Source: Saccoglossus kowalevskii
Taxonomy: Eukaryota > Hemichordata > Enteropneusta > Harrimaniidae
Length of the DNA stretch: 12,054 nt
Direction: 5' to 3'
Assembly: GCF_000003605.2 (NCBI RefSeq)
Contig: NW_003108580.1
Coordinates: 140,449-152,502 of the forward strand
Shown: positions 1 through 8,639 of the stretch, piece after piece
Layout of the letters: every line of letters begins with the position of its first letter
Position numbering within the stretch: position 1 is the stretch's first letter
Program-made: the position numbers and the translations under genes
Notes under the pieces: generated by a model
The model's input: only the letters and a program-made list of their open reading frames with translations
What the model was told of the DNA's origin: nothing
Databases searched by the model: none

Positions 1-1430
1 TTTATGTTCATTTTATAACGCATTTCATTTTGTTGTTTACCGGGGAGTATATTGGTTTTTCAGAACCCCATGTAGAGAAATTACTCTTTCACTTTATAAA
101 TCAAACATCTTGTGTTCATTTCATCTACTGCTAGATTTTTTTGTAATAACTTTCATACTTACAGTTTCCTCTCGGATTTTTTATGGGGGGGGATTCCTAA
201 ATTATATACTCAAGTGATGGAAATGTAGAACAAATTAACAATTCATTGAAACAAACATTGCGGCATATATATATTTACTCTGCATTCAGTGCAGTTATTA
301 CACCATTAGATATTGCATTTCATTTCAATTAATAATTTGTTACTCTATACGGACAACAAATTCATCTTTTGCAAACACATTGGTGCTGTCATATTCGAAA
401 TGGTCAACTGTATCTAGCTATCTTGATTGTATACTGTAATCTGACTGGTGTAAAATTGACATGCAAAAACAATAAATATATTAACATATCTTGGATTTTG
501 ATTTTGTCTATTTATTTGGTACTCAATGGTGAATGTTGGTCACTTTAAGGATACTATCACCAAATGCTGAATTTGTTGTGCTGTTTTCATTAGTGTATCT
601 GTACCTAGGATGGATCTTCATTGTTGTAAATAAAACAGCCCCAACCTCCATTTATGTGTACTGGATGCTGCACAACCCTATGAAACAAAAGCCAAGACTT
701 GCAATTAACTTTGGTCAACGTTCAAAATAATTACCGTACATATTTTTTTTATAACTGGTAAATCTGTTTTTTAAACTTGACACTCAAAGCAAATGCAACA
801 ATTAAAGCTTCTCATTTTAACAGAAATGAATGAAAATTTATAGATTTCCCTTTGGTAACTTGCATTTACAATTAGTGAGTTTTCATTTAGAATTCGTTCT
901 AAATTTTATTGACATTTTAAATGTTTCAACTTTATTTCAACTTTAATTTTAAAATTCACTTCAACTACAATTATAAGTTATTTTCATTCTAAATTTTACT
1001 GCATTTATGTCAAAACTAATTATTTAAATGAATGTTACAAGAAAGATCTATAAATTTCTATAGTGGTTATACAATAGCTTACGTTTTTCAACTAATGTGA
1101 TAAAAAAATCATTTTATGGTTGCACAATATATTTTTATGCATTAAATGTGGGATTGTATCTTTACTATAAAAACAATGAATATCTATAGAAACACTGCAA
1201 GCGACAGCAAGAGCTATATCTAATACAAGTGCCAAATTAATTGAAATAAGTGGGATAACCTCTGCCTCAGGATTTTTAGAATCTTTTTTGATATTTCCCT
1301 CGGCAATTCTAACACAAAAACACCTTGGAGTTGGAAGCTATTTACAAAGTTTACAGTAAACACTATATTCCTGTACAAATCCTGATGTATTGTGCAGGTA
1401 GTTTTTTTAGCTCCACTGCCATTTAAGATG
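1..1430. other. AT-rich non-coding stretch
   Basis: I see no supportable gene here. The stretch holds a G8 run at 185-192, a short AT run near 265-274, and isolated AATAAA hexamers at 471-476 and 629-634 that lack a convincing coding exon upstream. A 65-codon open frame at 533-730 begins with TTG, has no splice context and is of a length expected by chance. The stretch could be upstream intergenic DNA or the 3' flank of another gene. Confidence 0.6.
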
Positions 1431-1440
1431 ATAGTCTGAG

Positions 1441-1574
1441 ATGTTGGTATAGGTTCATCGTTCTCGGGTACCAGAAAGAAGAGTGAAATAATTCTTCTTC
1501 ACAACAGAGGGCGCTATTTACACAACTTCGGGATTTGGATTCAGCAAACGGCTATGACAACGAAATGGCGGTGA
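1441..1574 (+). promoter_or_regulatory. Candidate promoter / 5' UTR in a CpG cluster
   Basis: CpG dinucleotides become dense here: seven lie between 1441 and 1574, and 15 between 1441 and 2100, compared with eight in 2101-4000. In animal genomes with germline methylation, a local CpG-retaining patch in CpG-poor DNA often marks an unmethylated promoter or first exon. The patch contains the 12-mer AGAGGGCGCTAT (1506-1517), which matches the core of the CTCF consensus AGRKGGCRS. It ends at an ATG in good Kozak context. No TATA box is visible at a suitable distance. The transcription start would fall roughly at 1450-1550. This is inference from composition and cannot be distinguished from a CpG-retaining recent insertion. 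Confidence 0.3.
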
Positions 1575-1631
1575 ATACAAATCTTGTGATACACATTTAT
1601 ATTGAATTGTCTGGATTGTTTTCAGTAAAAG
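1565..1631 (+). CDS. Candidate first coding exon, product unknown
   Basis: The ATG at 1565 sits in a strong Kozak context (A at -3, G at +4; GACAACGAAATGGCG). The frame runs 22 codons, starting MAVNTNLVIHIYIELSGLFS, to a good donor at 1632 (AAAAG|GTGAGG), leaving phase 1. The stretch from about residue 7 to 20 is hydrophobic and could be a signal anchor or buried strand. Reading past the donor, the frame stays open only about 18 more codons to a TGA, so splicing is required for a sizeable protein. A 7-codon upstream ORF (1554-1574) overlaps the start. I do not recognise the family. The case rests on Kozak, donor and CpG context, not on homology. Confidence 0.28.
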
Positions 1632-1637
1632 GTGAGG
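1613..1637 (+). repeat. 25-bp imperfect direct repeat, copy 1
   Basis: This segment matches 1937-1961 at 21 of 25 positions, sharing the word CAGTAAAAG. The two copies are 324 bp apart. Copy 1 spans the donor of the candidate first exon, and copy 2 spans the acceptor of the second. Confidence 0.6.
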
Positions 1638-1876
1638 TTTGTGTGTGTAAGTGGGATGGAAGCTTTCTATCCTCACCTGAAGCTTGACAGTTAACAAATC
1701 TGTGGAAAAAGTGGTGTACCGTGTGAATTTCTCTACTCAGACTTCTCTTATGTGCCACCAGCTACACAACCTGAGGGTCGCGTCATCAGATAATACTATT
1801 GTTATTGAAAAACACTCGAAAAAAAAACAGTTTTTGGTAAAGAAATGGCGTAATTCCTGGAAATTGTCCAAATTTT

Positions 1877-1908
1877 GCTAAAAAAAAAAACTTTTTTTTT
1901 TTTTTAGC
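1877..1908. repeat. Perfect A/T hairpin (14-bp arms)
   Basis: GCT followed by A11 (1877-1890) is the exact reverse complement of T11 followed by AGC (1895-1908), with a four-base spacer. The homopolymer tracts are A11 and T14. It could be a fold-back formed by two poly(A)-type insertions or by slippage. The translated lysine and phenylalanine runs on either strand are therefore not protein signals. Confidence 0.85.
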
Positions 1909-1936
1909 TTTCAAAAGAAATGTTACCCTGTTTAGA

Positions 1937-1961
1937 GGTTTGTTTCCAGTAAAAGTTGAGC
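1937..1961 (+). repeat. 25-bp imperfect direct repeat, copy 2
   Basis: This is the partner of 1613-1637 (21 of 25 identical). It carries the pyrimidine-rich tract and CAG that form the candidate acceptor at 1949. Confidence 0.6.
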
Positions 1962-2027
1962 CACATTTAGAAAATTGCCGAGGAAAAGTCACCTATCTAG
2001 TCAGAACACAACGAACTTCTATCCTGT
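1950..2027 (+). CDS. Candidate second exon (internal), product unknown
   Basis: A good 3' splice site (pyrimidine-rich GGTTTGTTTCCAG ending at 1949) is followed by a 78-nt open segment that stops at a consensus donor, CCTGT|GTGAGT, at 2028. The acceptor and donor are both phase 1, so it joins in frame to the exon ending at 1631 across a 318-bp intron. The encoded segment includes KVEPHLENCRGKVTYLVRTQ, a mixed polar and hydrophobic sequence plausible for a folded protein. It lies within the CpG cluster. An open segment of this size between two splice-like sites arises fairly often by chance, so the phase match and CpG context are only mild support. No domain is recognised. Confidence 0.22.
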
Positions 2028-2040
2028 GTGAGTGAACCCT

Positions 2041-4100
2041 CCTCTACTTACATATAAACATTAAAAACAAAAAATATTGGTTGTTTTTGGTAACCGATAC
2101 AGGCAAGATTTTTAATTTTATTGTCCTTCCAAAATTAAAGTGTAAGTATAGACTAACAGCATGATATTTCCAGATGAAAGAGCCTAACATATGCAGGAGA
2201 ATGCAATTAACAGTTTTTCTTTATCACTTTTCATTCTCTCGACATTTTTTTATCAGTATAGATGTACTTATGTTTCTACTGCAAAGGATTATGGGTAAAG
2301 TATAACACCATATACATTGTTGTGAGAAGTTGAGAAAATGATCTCATCTATAACTTACCAGCCTACTTGTGCTAACCATACATCATTGTCATAGCAACAG
2401 GACTGAAAATATTCATTTGTATATTTTTCTACCTAATGCTAATTTTTTTAGAGTACCTTATACAGGTCACTTGTTGACTGAAAAAGGGAACAAAAAAAGT
2501 GTCATTCTATTTTGGTTTGCAAACATTTTAATTTCCACTATAATAATTATTTACATGAGTAATATGCATACTGAAAATTTGAACTAATTCATAACTGTAT
2601 TTCTCAAGATAAGGATGAAATCATTTTTTGTTTCGGCAACAGATGTTGTGCTGCTTTATTTTACCATAACTCCTTGCTGGAAAATGAAATTGGTAGACAA
2701 CATATATACTAATAAAGTTGAATATTTATAGAATGAGAAATGATATAGAAAAGATGTAAATTACATTCCTATGCATTTGTGGAGCTCTTTCATCTTGAAG
2801 TATCATGCTGTTAGTCAGGACTTCCCTTTTAAAAATATGTGGTCACTGTGGAAAAAGTGTAAATACAGAGCAAAATAGTGTGTTTTGTCTGTTTTAGAAC
2901 ATTTCATTGTTTCCTATATGCAAGAGTATATCTGAATATCTCAAAATTATGGTTGATGAGTGACATATGGTAAAAGAAAGATTTATATTGTACTTATTGA
3001 TGTCTAGAAGTACTAAAAGAAAGAGAATATTTTTAGTGGCTTATAAGGAAATATATACGTGTTCTTTTTATGTACATTATTTTATTGTTTGTTTTTGATT
3101 TGAAAGATTGACAGTGAACCAAAAAAGGTCACTCACTGTTGACAGATTCGAATATGAAATATTGTCACTGTTATATGTGCTAAAATATGCACATGTAAAA
3201 AACTCATGAGTGAGTAGCATTCTACTTGAACCACAGATTTGAAAAATTACATCTGCCGTTAAGTTAGTTTTCAGGATAATATTTTCTTTATAAAACTAGT
3301 CATTCACTACAAATACCGGTAGGTCACATAAGACAGATAATCTTTATATGTAGATGGCCATTTATAGAGGTGGTTACTAACGAAGGTTTGACTGCAATAG
3401 TTTTATGGGACGCTAGATTCTGGTACAACAATATGTGTGGGAGTATCTAGCTGATAAAGTAACATTTTAGGGAATATTTTAATTGAAAATAAAACAGATG
3501 ATTAATTGTCTGGATATATTTATAGTGTTAAGAAGGGACTCTGAAATCAAATTACAATTGTAATCAATAGCATCCACTCTTATTTGCCCTATAAAAAGTG
3601 CATTTCCAATAGAAATGCATATAAACTCTGAATCATATTTGTTGTATACTGAATCATTAATATATTACTTATTCTGACCTTAGAAATGTAATTTACATAT
3701 CAAGCACATGTGTTACTGGTAAAGCAAATACAGTATTTTAGAAAATTATTTGCACTTAGAAAGGTAAATAATATCAATTGTGTAGGCCAATAGTACCCAT
3801 TCTCACTGATACATAAAGTTAAATGCAGATTGTCCCACTCACTACTGCAATTTTTTGGGCTAAAACAATAAATGTTCAGCACTAATGAAAATTAAATGGA
3901 TACTATTAGCTTATATCAAGAATATAAGAGGGTAAGTGGGACATGTGAGTTTGTTGACTCAATTTAAGACCATTTATTTTATAATTTTGGTCAGAGCATA
4001 CAGTGTTTGGAATTGCTTTCCAGTTGTATACCCGCGAAAAGTAATTTTTTAGTTGGGCTGCTAAAAATCAAAACTTACATGCCTGGTTGCTGTTTTTTTC
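2041..4100. other. AT-rich stretch, intron-like
   Basis: I see no supportable gene. CpG is nearly absent. Small inverted repeats occur: a hairpin around an A6 loop at 3111-3139 (ACAGTGAACC pairing with GGT and TCACTGT), and TGCATTTC/GAAATGCA at 3599-3619 with a five-base loop. If the candidate first exons are real, this is most simply a long intron. Confidence 0.5.
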
Positions 4101-4108
4101 ATGGTCAG

Positions 4109-4287
4109 CTTCAATACAAATTTTTAAAAATGCAATTTTACTGAATACATTGAATAAAGTTGAATGTCATTCTCCTCTGATGGCTCATTGTGAAACAAAG
4201 AACGCAACAATTGACAATTGGATATTTTTGATGGTGCTTCCTTGGAATGAGATAGAAGTATTTTTAAATAATCTGCAGGACTGGTAA
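4109..4287 (+). CDS. Candidate exon, product unknown
   Basis: A strong pyrimidine tract and acceptor (GCTGTTTTTTTCATGGTCAG, ending 4108) open a frame of about 58 codons. The entry phase is 1, compatible with the exon ending at 2027. The peptide has a natural-looking mix of residues in its second half, with two tryptophans and motifs such as CHSPLMAHCETKNATIDNW and LPWNEIEVFLNNLQDW. It ends either at the TAA 4285-4287 or just before it at a weaker donor (CTG|GTAACA, 4284), which would give phase 2. A frame this long after a given acceptor would be open by chance only a few per cent of the time, but many acceptors were examined. I do not recognise a family. Confidence 0.25.
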
Positions 4288-4289
4288 CA

Positions 4290-5420
4290 TTTGACAGTTA
4301 CACTGGCACACACTTTATTTGACTATAGCCCTTAACTGTGTTGCTCACATGTGTAACATTTATGTTGTAAAAAGAATAGTCTGAAGGAGTTCACAGATAC
4401 AAGTCTAAGGTGAAGTGTGAAAACTAGTGACACATTGAGTTCACTTATCGGAAAGATTAGTGAAATCACAAAAACTCGCAGTAAGTGAGCCAAACATAAA
4501 TATGCGCAGTACATACTGAAGTTTTCTCTGTTTAATTATAGTCTATAATATGAAATATTCATGCTGGTACCTAGAAGTAAACCAAGACCCTAATCCAAAC
4601 AATAACAAGTGTACCCAAGATGAATAACTTGTTGACTTTCTCTCAAATTTTGTTTATTTTCCTCACCTGGGGTATAGTGAACAGCCTGAGAGGGTTATTG
4701 AACTTTCAATACTTTAGTGTTCCTTGCTTGTCAATCAGACTTGCCAGACATTCGTATTGTTGACAAACACAGGGGTTAATTGAATTTTGTTCCTATCAGC
4801 TGTCACAATAATACCACTCATTTTTAACCCTAGACCTAAGAAAATACTGAGTGACACTTTAAAAGTGTGTCTGCAGGGCTTTTACTTAATCCTGTTATCT
4901 AAATTTGAGTTGTACACAATATGTGATGGATATCTTTCACTCAATCCAAAAAGAACACTGGTCTAATCTCATGTATCTGTCATTACTTCTTTGTAAGCTT
5001 TCAGGCTGATAAGATTTACAGAGAGAGAAAGGACAAAAACTTTAGTATTTTACATGTCATATAGGCTGTGAATGACATTCTTGGCTCTTGAGTGCATACT
5101 TCACATTGTATCAGCTTTATTCATTACAGTGCAAGTAATGACAATTGCAAAAGTTTCTGATTGCACCTGTGATTACAATGTACATGCTTGACCAATTTGA
5201 ATTTTATTTTAGTGAAAAGACTGTTTACAAATTGTTGCTTCTTGTACCCCCAAGCTTGAATTGTTGTTACCTTAGATTTATATCGTATTTCAAGTTAGTT
5301 GTGACCAAAATACTAAAACTACTCTCCTACTGTGTTCAATTTATTCATGTCTGAAGCTTGCAATTCTCACTTCTGAATAATTCATACTGTGTTGCATTTT
5401 CTACCATGTTTTACCTGTAG
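4290..5420. other. Stretch without a supportable gene
   Basis: Several short open segments follow acceptor-like sites, for example after 4800 (CTATCAG) and after 5130 (ATTACAG). None has both good splice ends in a consistent phase. A minus-strand 60-codon frame (4332-4514) and a plus-strand 69-codon frame (5145-5354) look like chance. No repeat or RNA gene is evident. Confidence 0.45.
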
Positions 5421-5513
5421 ATTTCTGGCAAAGGTTTCTTCTGTCATATTTTCTATTAGCCTTAACCAGAAATGTACCTTGTCAAAGGAAACATCAACTC
5501 AAATGTTCTAATT
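5421..5513 (+). CDS. Candidate internal exon, product unknown
   Basis: A good acceptor (CATGTTTTACCTGTAG, ending 5420) and a consensus donor (CTAATT|GTAAGT, from 5514) bracket 93 nt that is open in one frame, phase 1 at both ends. The peptide begins FWQRFLLSYFLLALTRN and ends with a basic, cysteine-bearing stretch, QRKHQLKCSN. Both splice sites are better than most in the window. However, a 31-codon frame is open by chance in about a third of such intervals, so evidence is weak. It does not join in frame to the 4109-4283 form of the preceding candidate (phase 2 to phase 1), so one of the two is wrong or an exon is missing. Confidence 0.2.
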
Positions 5514-5627
5514 GTAAGTGCTGACATATAGTGCATTTCGCCACAGAAACTATATTCCTATTTGGGACTACTTGACAGGGCTGTGTGGCCATCTCTATCA
5601 AATGGCAATTTACTGCACTATCTTTAG

Positions 5628-5695
5628 TCAAATAGGCCCAGTCAAACACAAGCACCTGTGATCCTTAAACAGTTCCCCCAAAGACACATCCATCA
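5628..5695 (+). CDS. Candidate internal exon, product unknown
   Basis: The segment follows an acceptor (TACTGCACTATCTTTAG, ending 5627) and ends at a consensus donor (CATCA|GTGAGT, from 5696). It is open in phase 0 for 22 codons, SNRPSQTQAPVILKQFPQRH and two more residues, leaving phase 2. Its GC content is visibly higher than the flanking DNA, as expected for an exon. Phase 2 is compatible with the terminal-exon candidate at 8072, but the phase 0 entry does not follow from the exon at 5421-5513. Short length and lack of recognised homology keep this weak. Confidence 0.18.
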
Positions 5696-5701
5696 GTGAG
5701 T

Positions 5702-8050
5702 AAATCGCGGTCAGTGTTTTTAGCCTTTGCATTGTGTCTGTAGCACACTCACTTAAGGTAGGGTTTGATCCATTTTGGTGTTCAACCACAGGCAGGATTT
5801 AACCCTTATCTGGTCAAGTCAATCTAAAAATACATAGGGCTGGCAGAATAATTTAAAGTTCTAGTTACATACTTGTATCCTGCAATGAAACACATGAATA
5901 ATATCTGTTATGTTTTTTGTTCATTTGCTTGCAAAAAAAAGACAAATGTAATCTTAATGTAATGTTTCAAGCTATCAAATAGTAGTTTTTAGTGAATATA
6001 CCATCGTTTATTTACAAATTTGTATTTTTTGTCAATACTGTAAATATCTCCAGTAATTGGTTTGGTTCACTCAGATTTGGTATTTATGGTATTCAATTTC
6101 TGAGTTATGTTTGTTTTAGGTCTAAACCTGTATTATTAACATTTCTTGATTTCATGTTTACTTATAAGGAAAGTACCTGGCGTGATTGTTCATTTTATGA
6201 TTTCTAGATGTCTTCAAAACCAGGCATATCACACTAGCAGCAATATTATATTTGTTAACATTATTTCTCTGAAACAAGACTGCTTTTGTATTTAGCATAA
6301 AATTATGAATTTTGTAAATTGTTATCATAGTTATCATATTATTATTTTTTTGTCCAGTTTGTATGTTTTCTCTTTAGTAGACTGTTCTGGTCATGAGACA
6401 GCTTGTATTAATACCTAACCTTTTGTGTGTTAACACTGCTGGGTATTGTACAGTTATTCTCAAACAGGGAGTGTTGACAATTCTTTAAAGAGCTGTAATT
6501 ATCATAATTTACCCCTCCTATCAGACTTCTGATAAGAGATGCTGTCAGATATATTAAACTTATTGATTATTGTGTAATCTAGATTGTCATATAGTGCCAG
6601 CTATACAAATATCACATGACAGTGATATCATTGGATGTTTTCTGTATATAAGCAAGCTGTGATTGAATTACAGATTGTGTATGTGAAGTGAGATAGAGGG
6701 ACTGTGGTATGATACACATGCATCTACATGCAGGTGCTTATAATTGAGTTCATTGTTATAACTGAACCCTACAGAAAAGTGGCATATCCTGATTAATATA
6801 ATAACTAAAATGATCTTTTGAGAATTTGACCTGGAGATTTTTATTTTCAAACCTTCCAATGCTATTTGAGAATCATACTGTATTTTCCCTATTAATAGCG
6901 CATATGTTCATCTAAATAACATGTCTCTATTTTAAAATTTGTTTTGTGTATGTGTGCTTCTATTTGAGATATGTTTCTAATAGTGTAAATGTCAGGTTTT
7001 TTTCAGGTAGTTTGATGAATATATGGTTATTTTGAACACGCATTGGATCAATAGAGTGATTAATTATACTTTAGTTAGTGATATTGGAATTTGACTTCTT
7101 TAGATATGTACCTATGCGAGATAGGATATCAAAATAAATTTATCAGTTAAAGGGAGGAGTCTGTTTAAGTTTGACAAACATACTGTATATTATGTTTTTG
7201 TTGTTTTCTATTGTATAAAATGCCCTGGTCAAGTACCTGCATGATGTGAAGTCCACTTTGCACAGTGCATTTTGAGATAAAGAATAATTAAAAAACAAAC
7301 AACTTTACAGTATATTTAACAATAAATTATCTTTCAACATTAATGCATATACCAGGTATTCAAGATCATTACATAACATTTTATTAAAAACAAATTTATG
7401 TGAAAAGAATAATAAGATATATCAGTAAATAAAAACAATTTAATAACAAATAAAGTATTATAGAAATGCAATTCAAAAATAAATGGATCATGAACAAAGT
7501 GATTTGCACATATGTAGGTCATGTTCTTTGTTCAAGAATGAACAGAATAATCCATGTGTGTGTCTGGGATGGGAAATGGATAAACAAATTCTATTTTCAA
7601 ACATGCATGTATACATTTCCTTCAAACCACTGCACCCAAATGAATAACAGAGATCATACACTTCAAGTTCTTTTTTGTGCAAATTCATGTTATTTTCCCA
7701 TTTTTACCAATTTCCAGATTTTTCGCGGCCATTTCGTTCTAACTGAGCACAAACATAAGGCATACCTAGTTACAGATGTACATGTGATTTCAATCCATGC
7801 TTATTATGTCTGGCTGCATAGGAAAATAATTTGGTAGCTTTGCAAATTGAAGTTTAAATATAGAAATAATACACTTGTTAAATATGGACCAAATCTCGCC
7901 AGTTTTAGGTTAATTTTTAGTAACCAATGAAAAATGGCCATCACGGTAAAAGTAAATTTGTTTGAAATTAATTCAAATCAAAGTTAGTTCTGCTGTCCCC
8001 ACTTCAGGTAATCTAGGTCCAGCCAACAGCAGACTGTATGCAAAGGTCAT
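5702..8050. other. AT-rich stretch, intron-like or intergenic
   Basis: I see no supportable gene. Small dyads are present: TATCAGA-CT-TCTGATA at 6519-6534, and ATATCAC/GTGATAT at 6609-6628 with a six-base loop. TATATAAG at 6645-6652 fits the TATA consensus but leads into no exon. The region 7466-7837 has a 123-codon open frame, the longest in the window from a start codon, that overlaps a 66-codon frame on the other strand. Its composition (Cys, His, Phe, Tyr) is typical of translated AT-rich DNA and I do not call it a gene. CpG density rises again from about 7720. Confidence 0.5.
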
Positions 8051-8071
8051 TTGAGCCAACTTAGTTTCTAG

Positions 8072-8354
8072 TACAAGTGGTGGAGAAAATCAACTTTCTT
8101 ATGCAGTGTGTGCATACATATTGACCTGCATAGTTTCTTTCAATTTAGTGTCAAACTCAAAACTAGGGGGTTCACTTTACATCAACCTTTGGATACAGTT
8201 AGATGTTATCATGACACAGGTTAAACCTGGTCGCAGTATGTACATGTACACAGTTGAAGGTAATACACAGCTTCAGAGTAACAAACATGTTTTTTTTCTA
8301 AAGATAATTTGTTATATATTTGTTATATACTTGGCTCTCTTAAAGTTGCAATAG
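8072..8354 (+). CDS. Candidate terminal exon, product unknown
   Basis: After a moderate acceptor (CCAACTTAGTTTCTAG, ending 8071) the frame is open for about 93 codons to TAG at 8352-8354, entry phase 2. The first part reads plausibly as protein (TSGGENQLSYAVCAYIL, then VKPGRSMYMYTVEGNTQLQ). The C-terminal 20 residues are very hydrophobic (ICYIFVIYLALLKLQ at the end) and could be a tail anchor or just AT-rich noise. A canonical AATAAA lies 38 nt after the stop. An alternative donor inside (GAAG|GTAATA near 8257) would make it internal. The stop-to-stop frame extends upstream to 8055. No family is recognised, and a frame this long is only mildly unusual for the window. Confidence 0.2.
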
Positions 8355-8391
8355 CTGTAACTGTAGATCTTTTTTCTCCGATTTTTATTTC

Positions 8392-8397
8392 AATAAA
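8392..8397 (+). terminator. Candidate poly(A) signal AATAAA, plus strand
   Basis: The hexamer is followed within about 15 nt by a GT-rich segment (TCCTGTGTCATTAGTG), the usual arrangement of a cleavage and polyadenylation site. It lies 38 nt after the stop of the open segment ending at 8354. The hexamer alone is common by chance in DNA this AT-rich. Confidence 0.22.
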
Positions 8398-8545
8398 ACA
8401 TATCCTGTGTCATTAGTGCCATTTTATAATGGCCATCGCTGAAATGTGAAAACTGAAAGAATATCATATACGCTATAGACAGACATTGTACATAAAATCA
8501 CTTGCAAGTGAAAAAAGATGGACACAGGGTTGCGACCAGATTTCT

Positions 8546-8557
8546 AGAGGGCGCTAT
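8546..8557. promoter_or_regulatory. AGAGGGCGCTAT motif, second copy (CTCF-core-like)
   Basis: This is an exact 12-base match to 1506-1517, same orientation, in a second, milder CpG-retaining zone (about 7720-8640). It fits the CTCF core AGRKGGCRS, but the upstream half of the consensus is poorly matched. Flanking bases differ from the first copy. Protein binding is inference only. Confidence 0.25.
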
Positions 8558-8639
8558 CTATTGACCATTTCCAGTAGCTCCCCTACAGAAATTCTTGATT
8601 CAGTACATAGGATTAGAGGCTCACTCACCGTATTTGTAG

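Noticed and set aside
533-730. 65-codon plus-strand open frame
   Set aside because: It has a TTG start, no splice context and a length expected by chance.
1684-1881. Plus-strand open frame within the CpG patch, possible extra exon after GACAG at 1690
   Set aside because: The implied intron from 1632 would be only 59 bp, the acceptor lacks a pyrimidine tract, no good donor follows and the frame runs into the A-rich hairpin. Kept only as a note because some residues look protein-like.
1786-1992. Minus-strand open frame with Lys and Phe runs
   Set aside because: It reads through the A/T hairpin; the homopolymers create the peptide.
3355-3386. Two 16-bp imperfect tandem units ending in AGG
   Set aside because: Only 9 of 16 positions match, which is too weak to call a repeat.
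5992-6207. 71-codon plus-strand open frame rich in Phe, Ser and Tyr
   Set aside because: It reads like translated intron and contains a pyrimidine tract with AG typical of intron sequence. It has no start context.
6645-6652. TATATAAG, a consensus TATA box
   Set aside because: Such words are frequent at this AT content, the next ATG is followed at once by a stop, and there is no CpG or exon support.
7466-7837. Longest open frame from a start codon (123 codons, plus strand)
   Set aside because: Its composition is dominated by residues of AT-rich codons and by His/Cys, it overlaps an open frame on the other strand, it has no splice or Kozak support, and a rough estimate makes one such frame in 12 kb unsurprising.
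1490-8560. Shared mobile element carrying AGAGGGCGCTAT
   Set aside because: The flanks of the two copies do not align beyond the 12-mer, and no terminal inverted repeats or target duplications were found.
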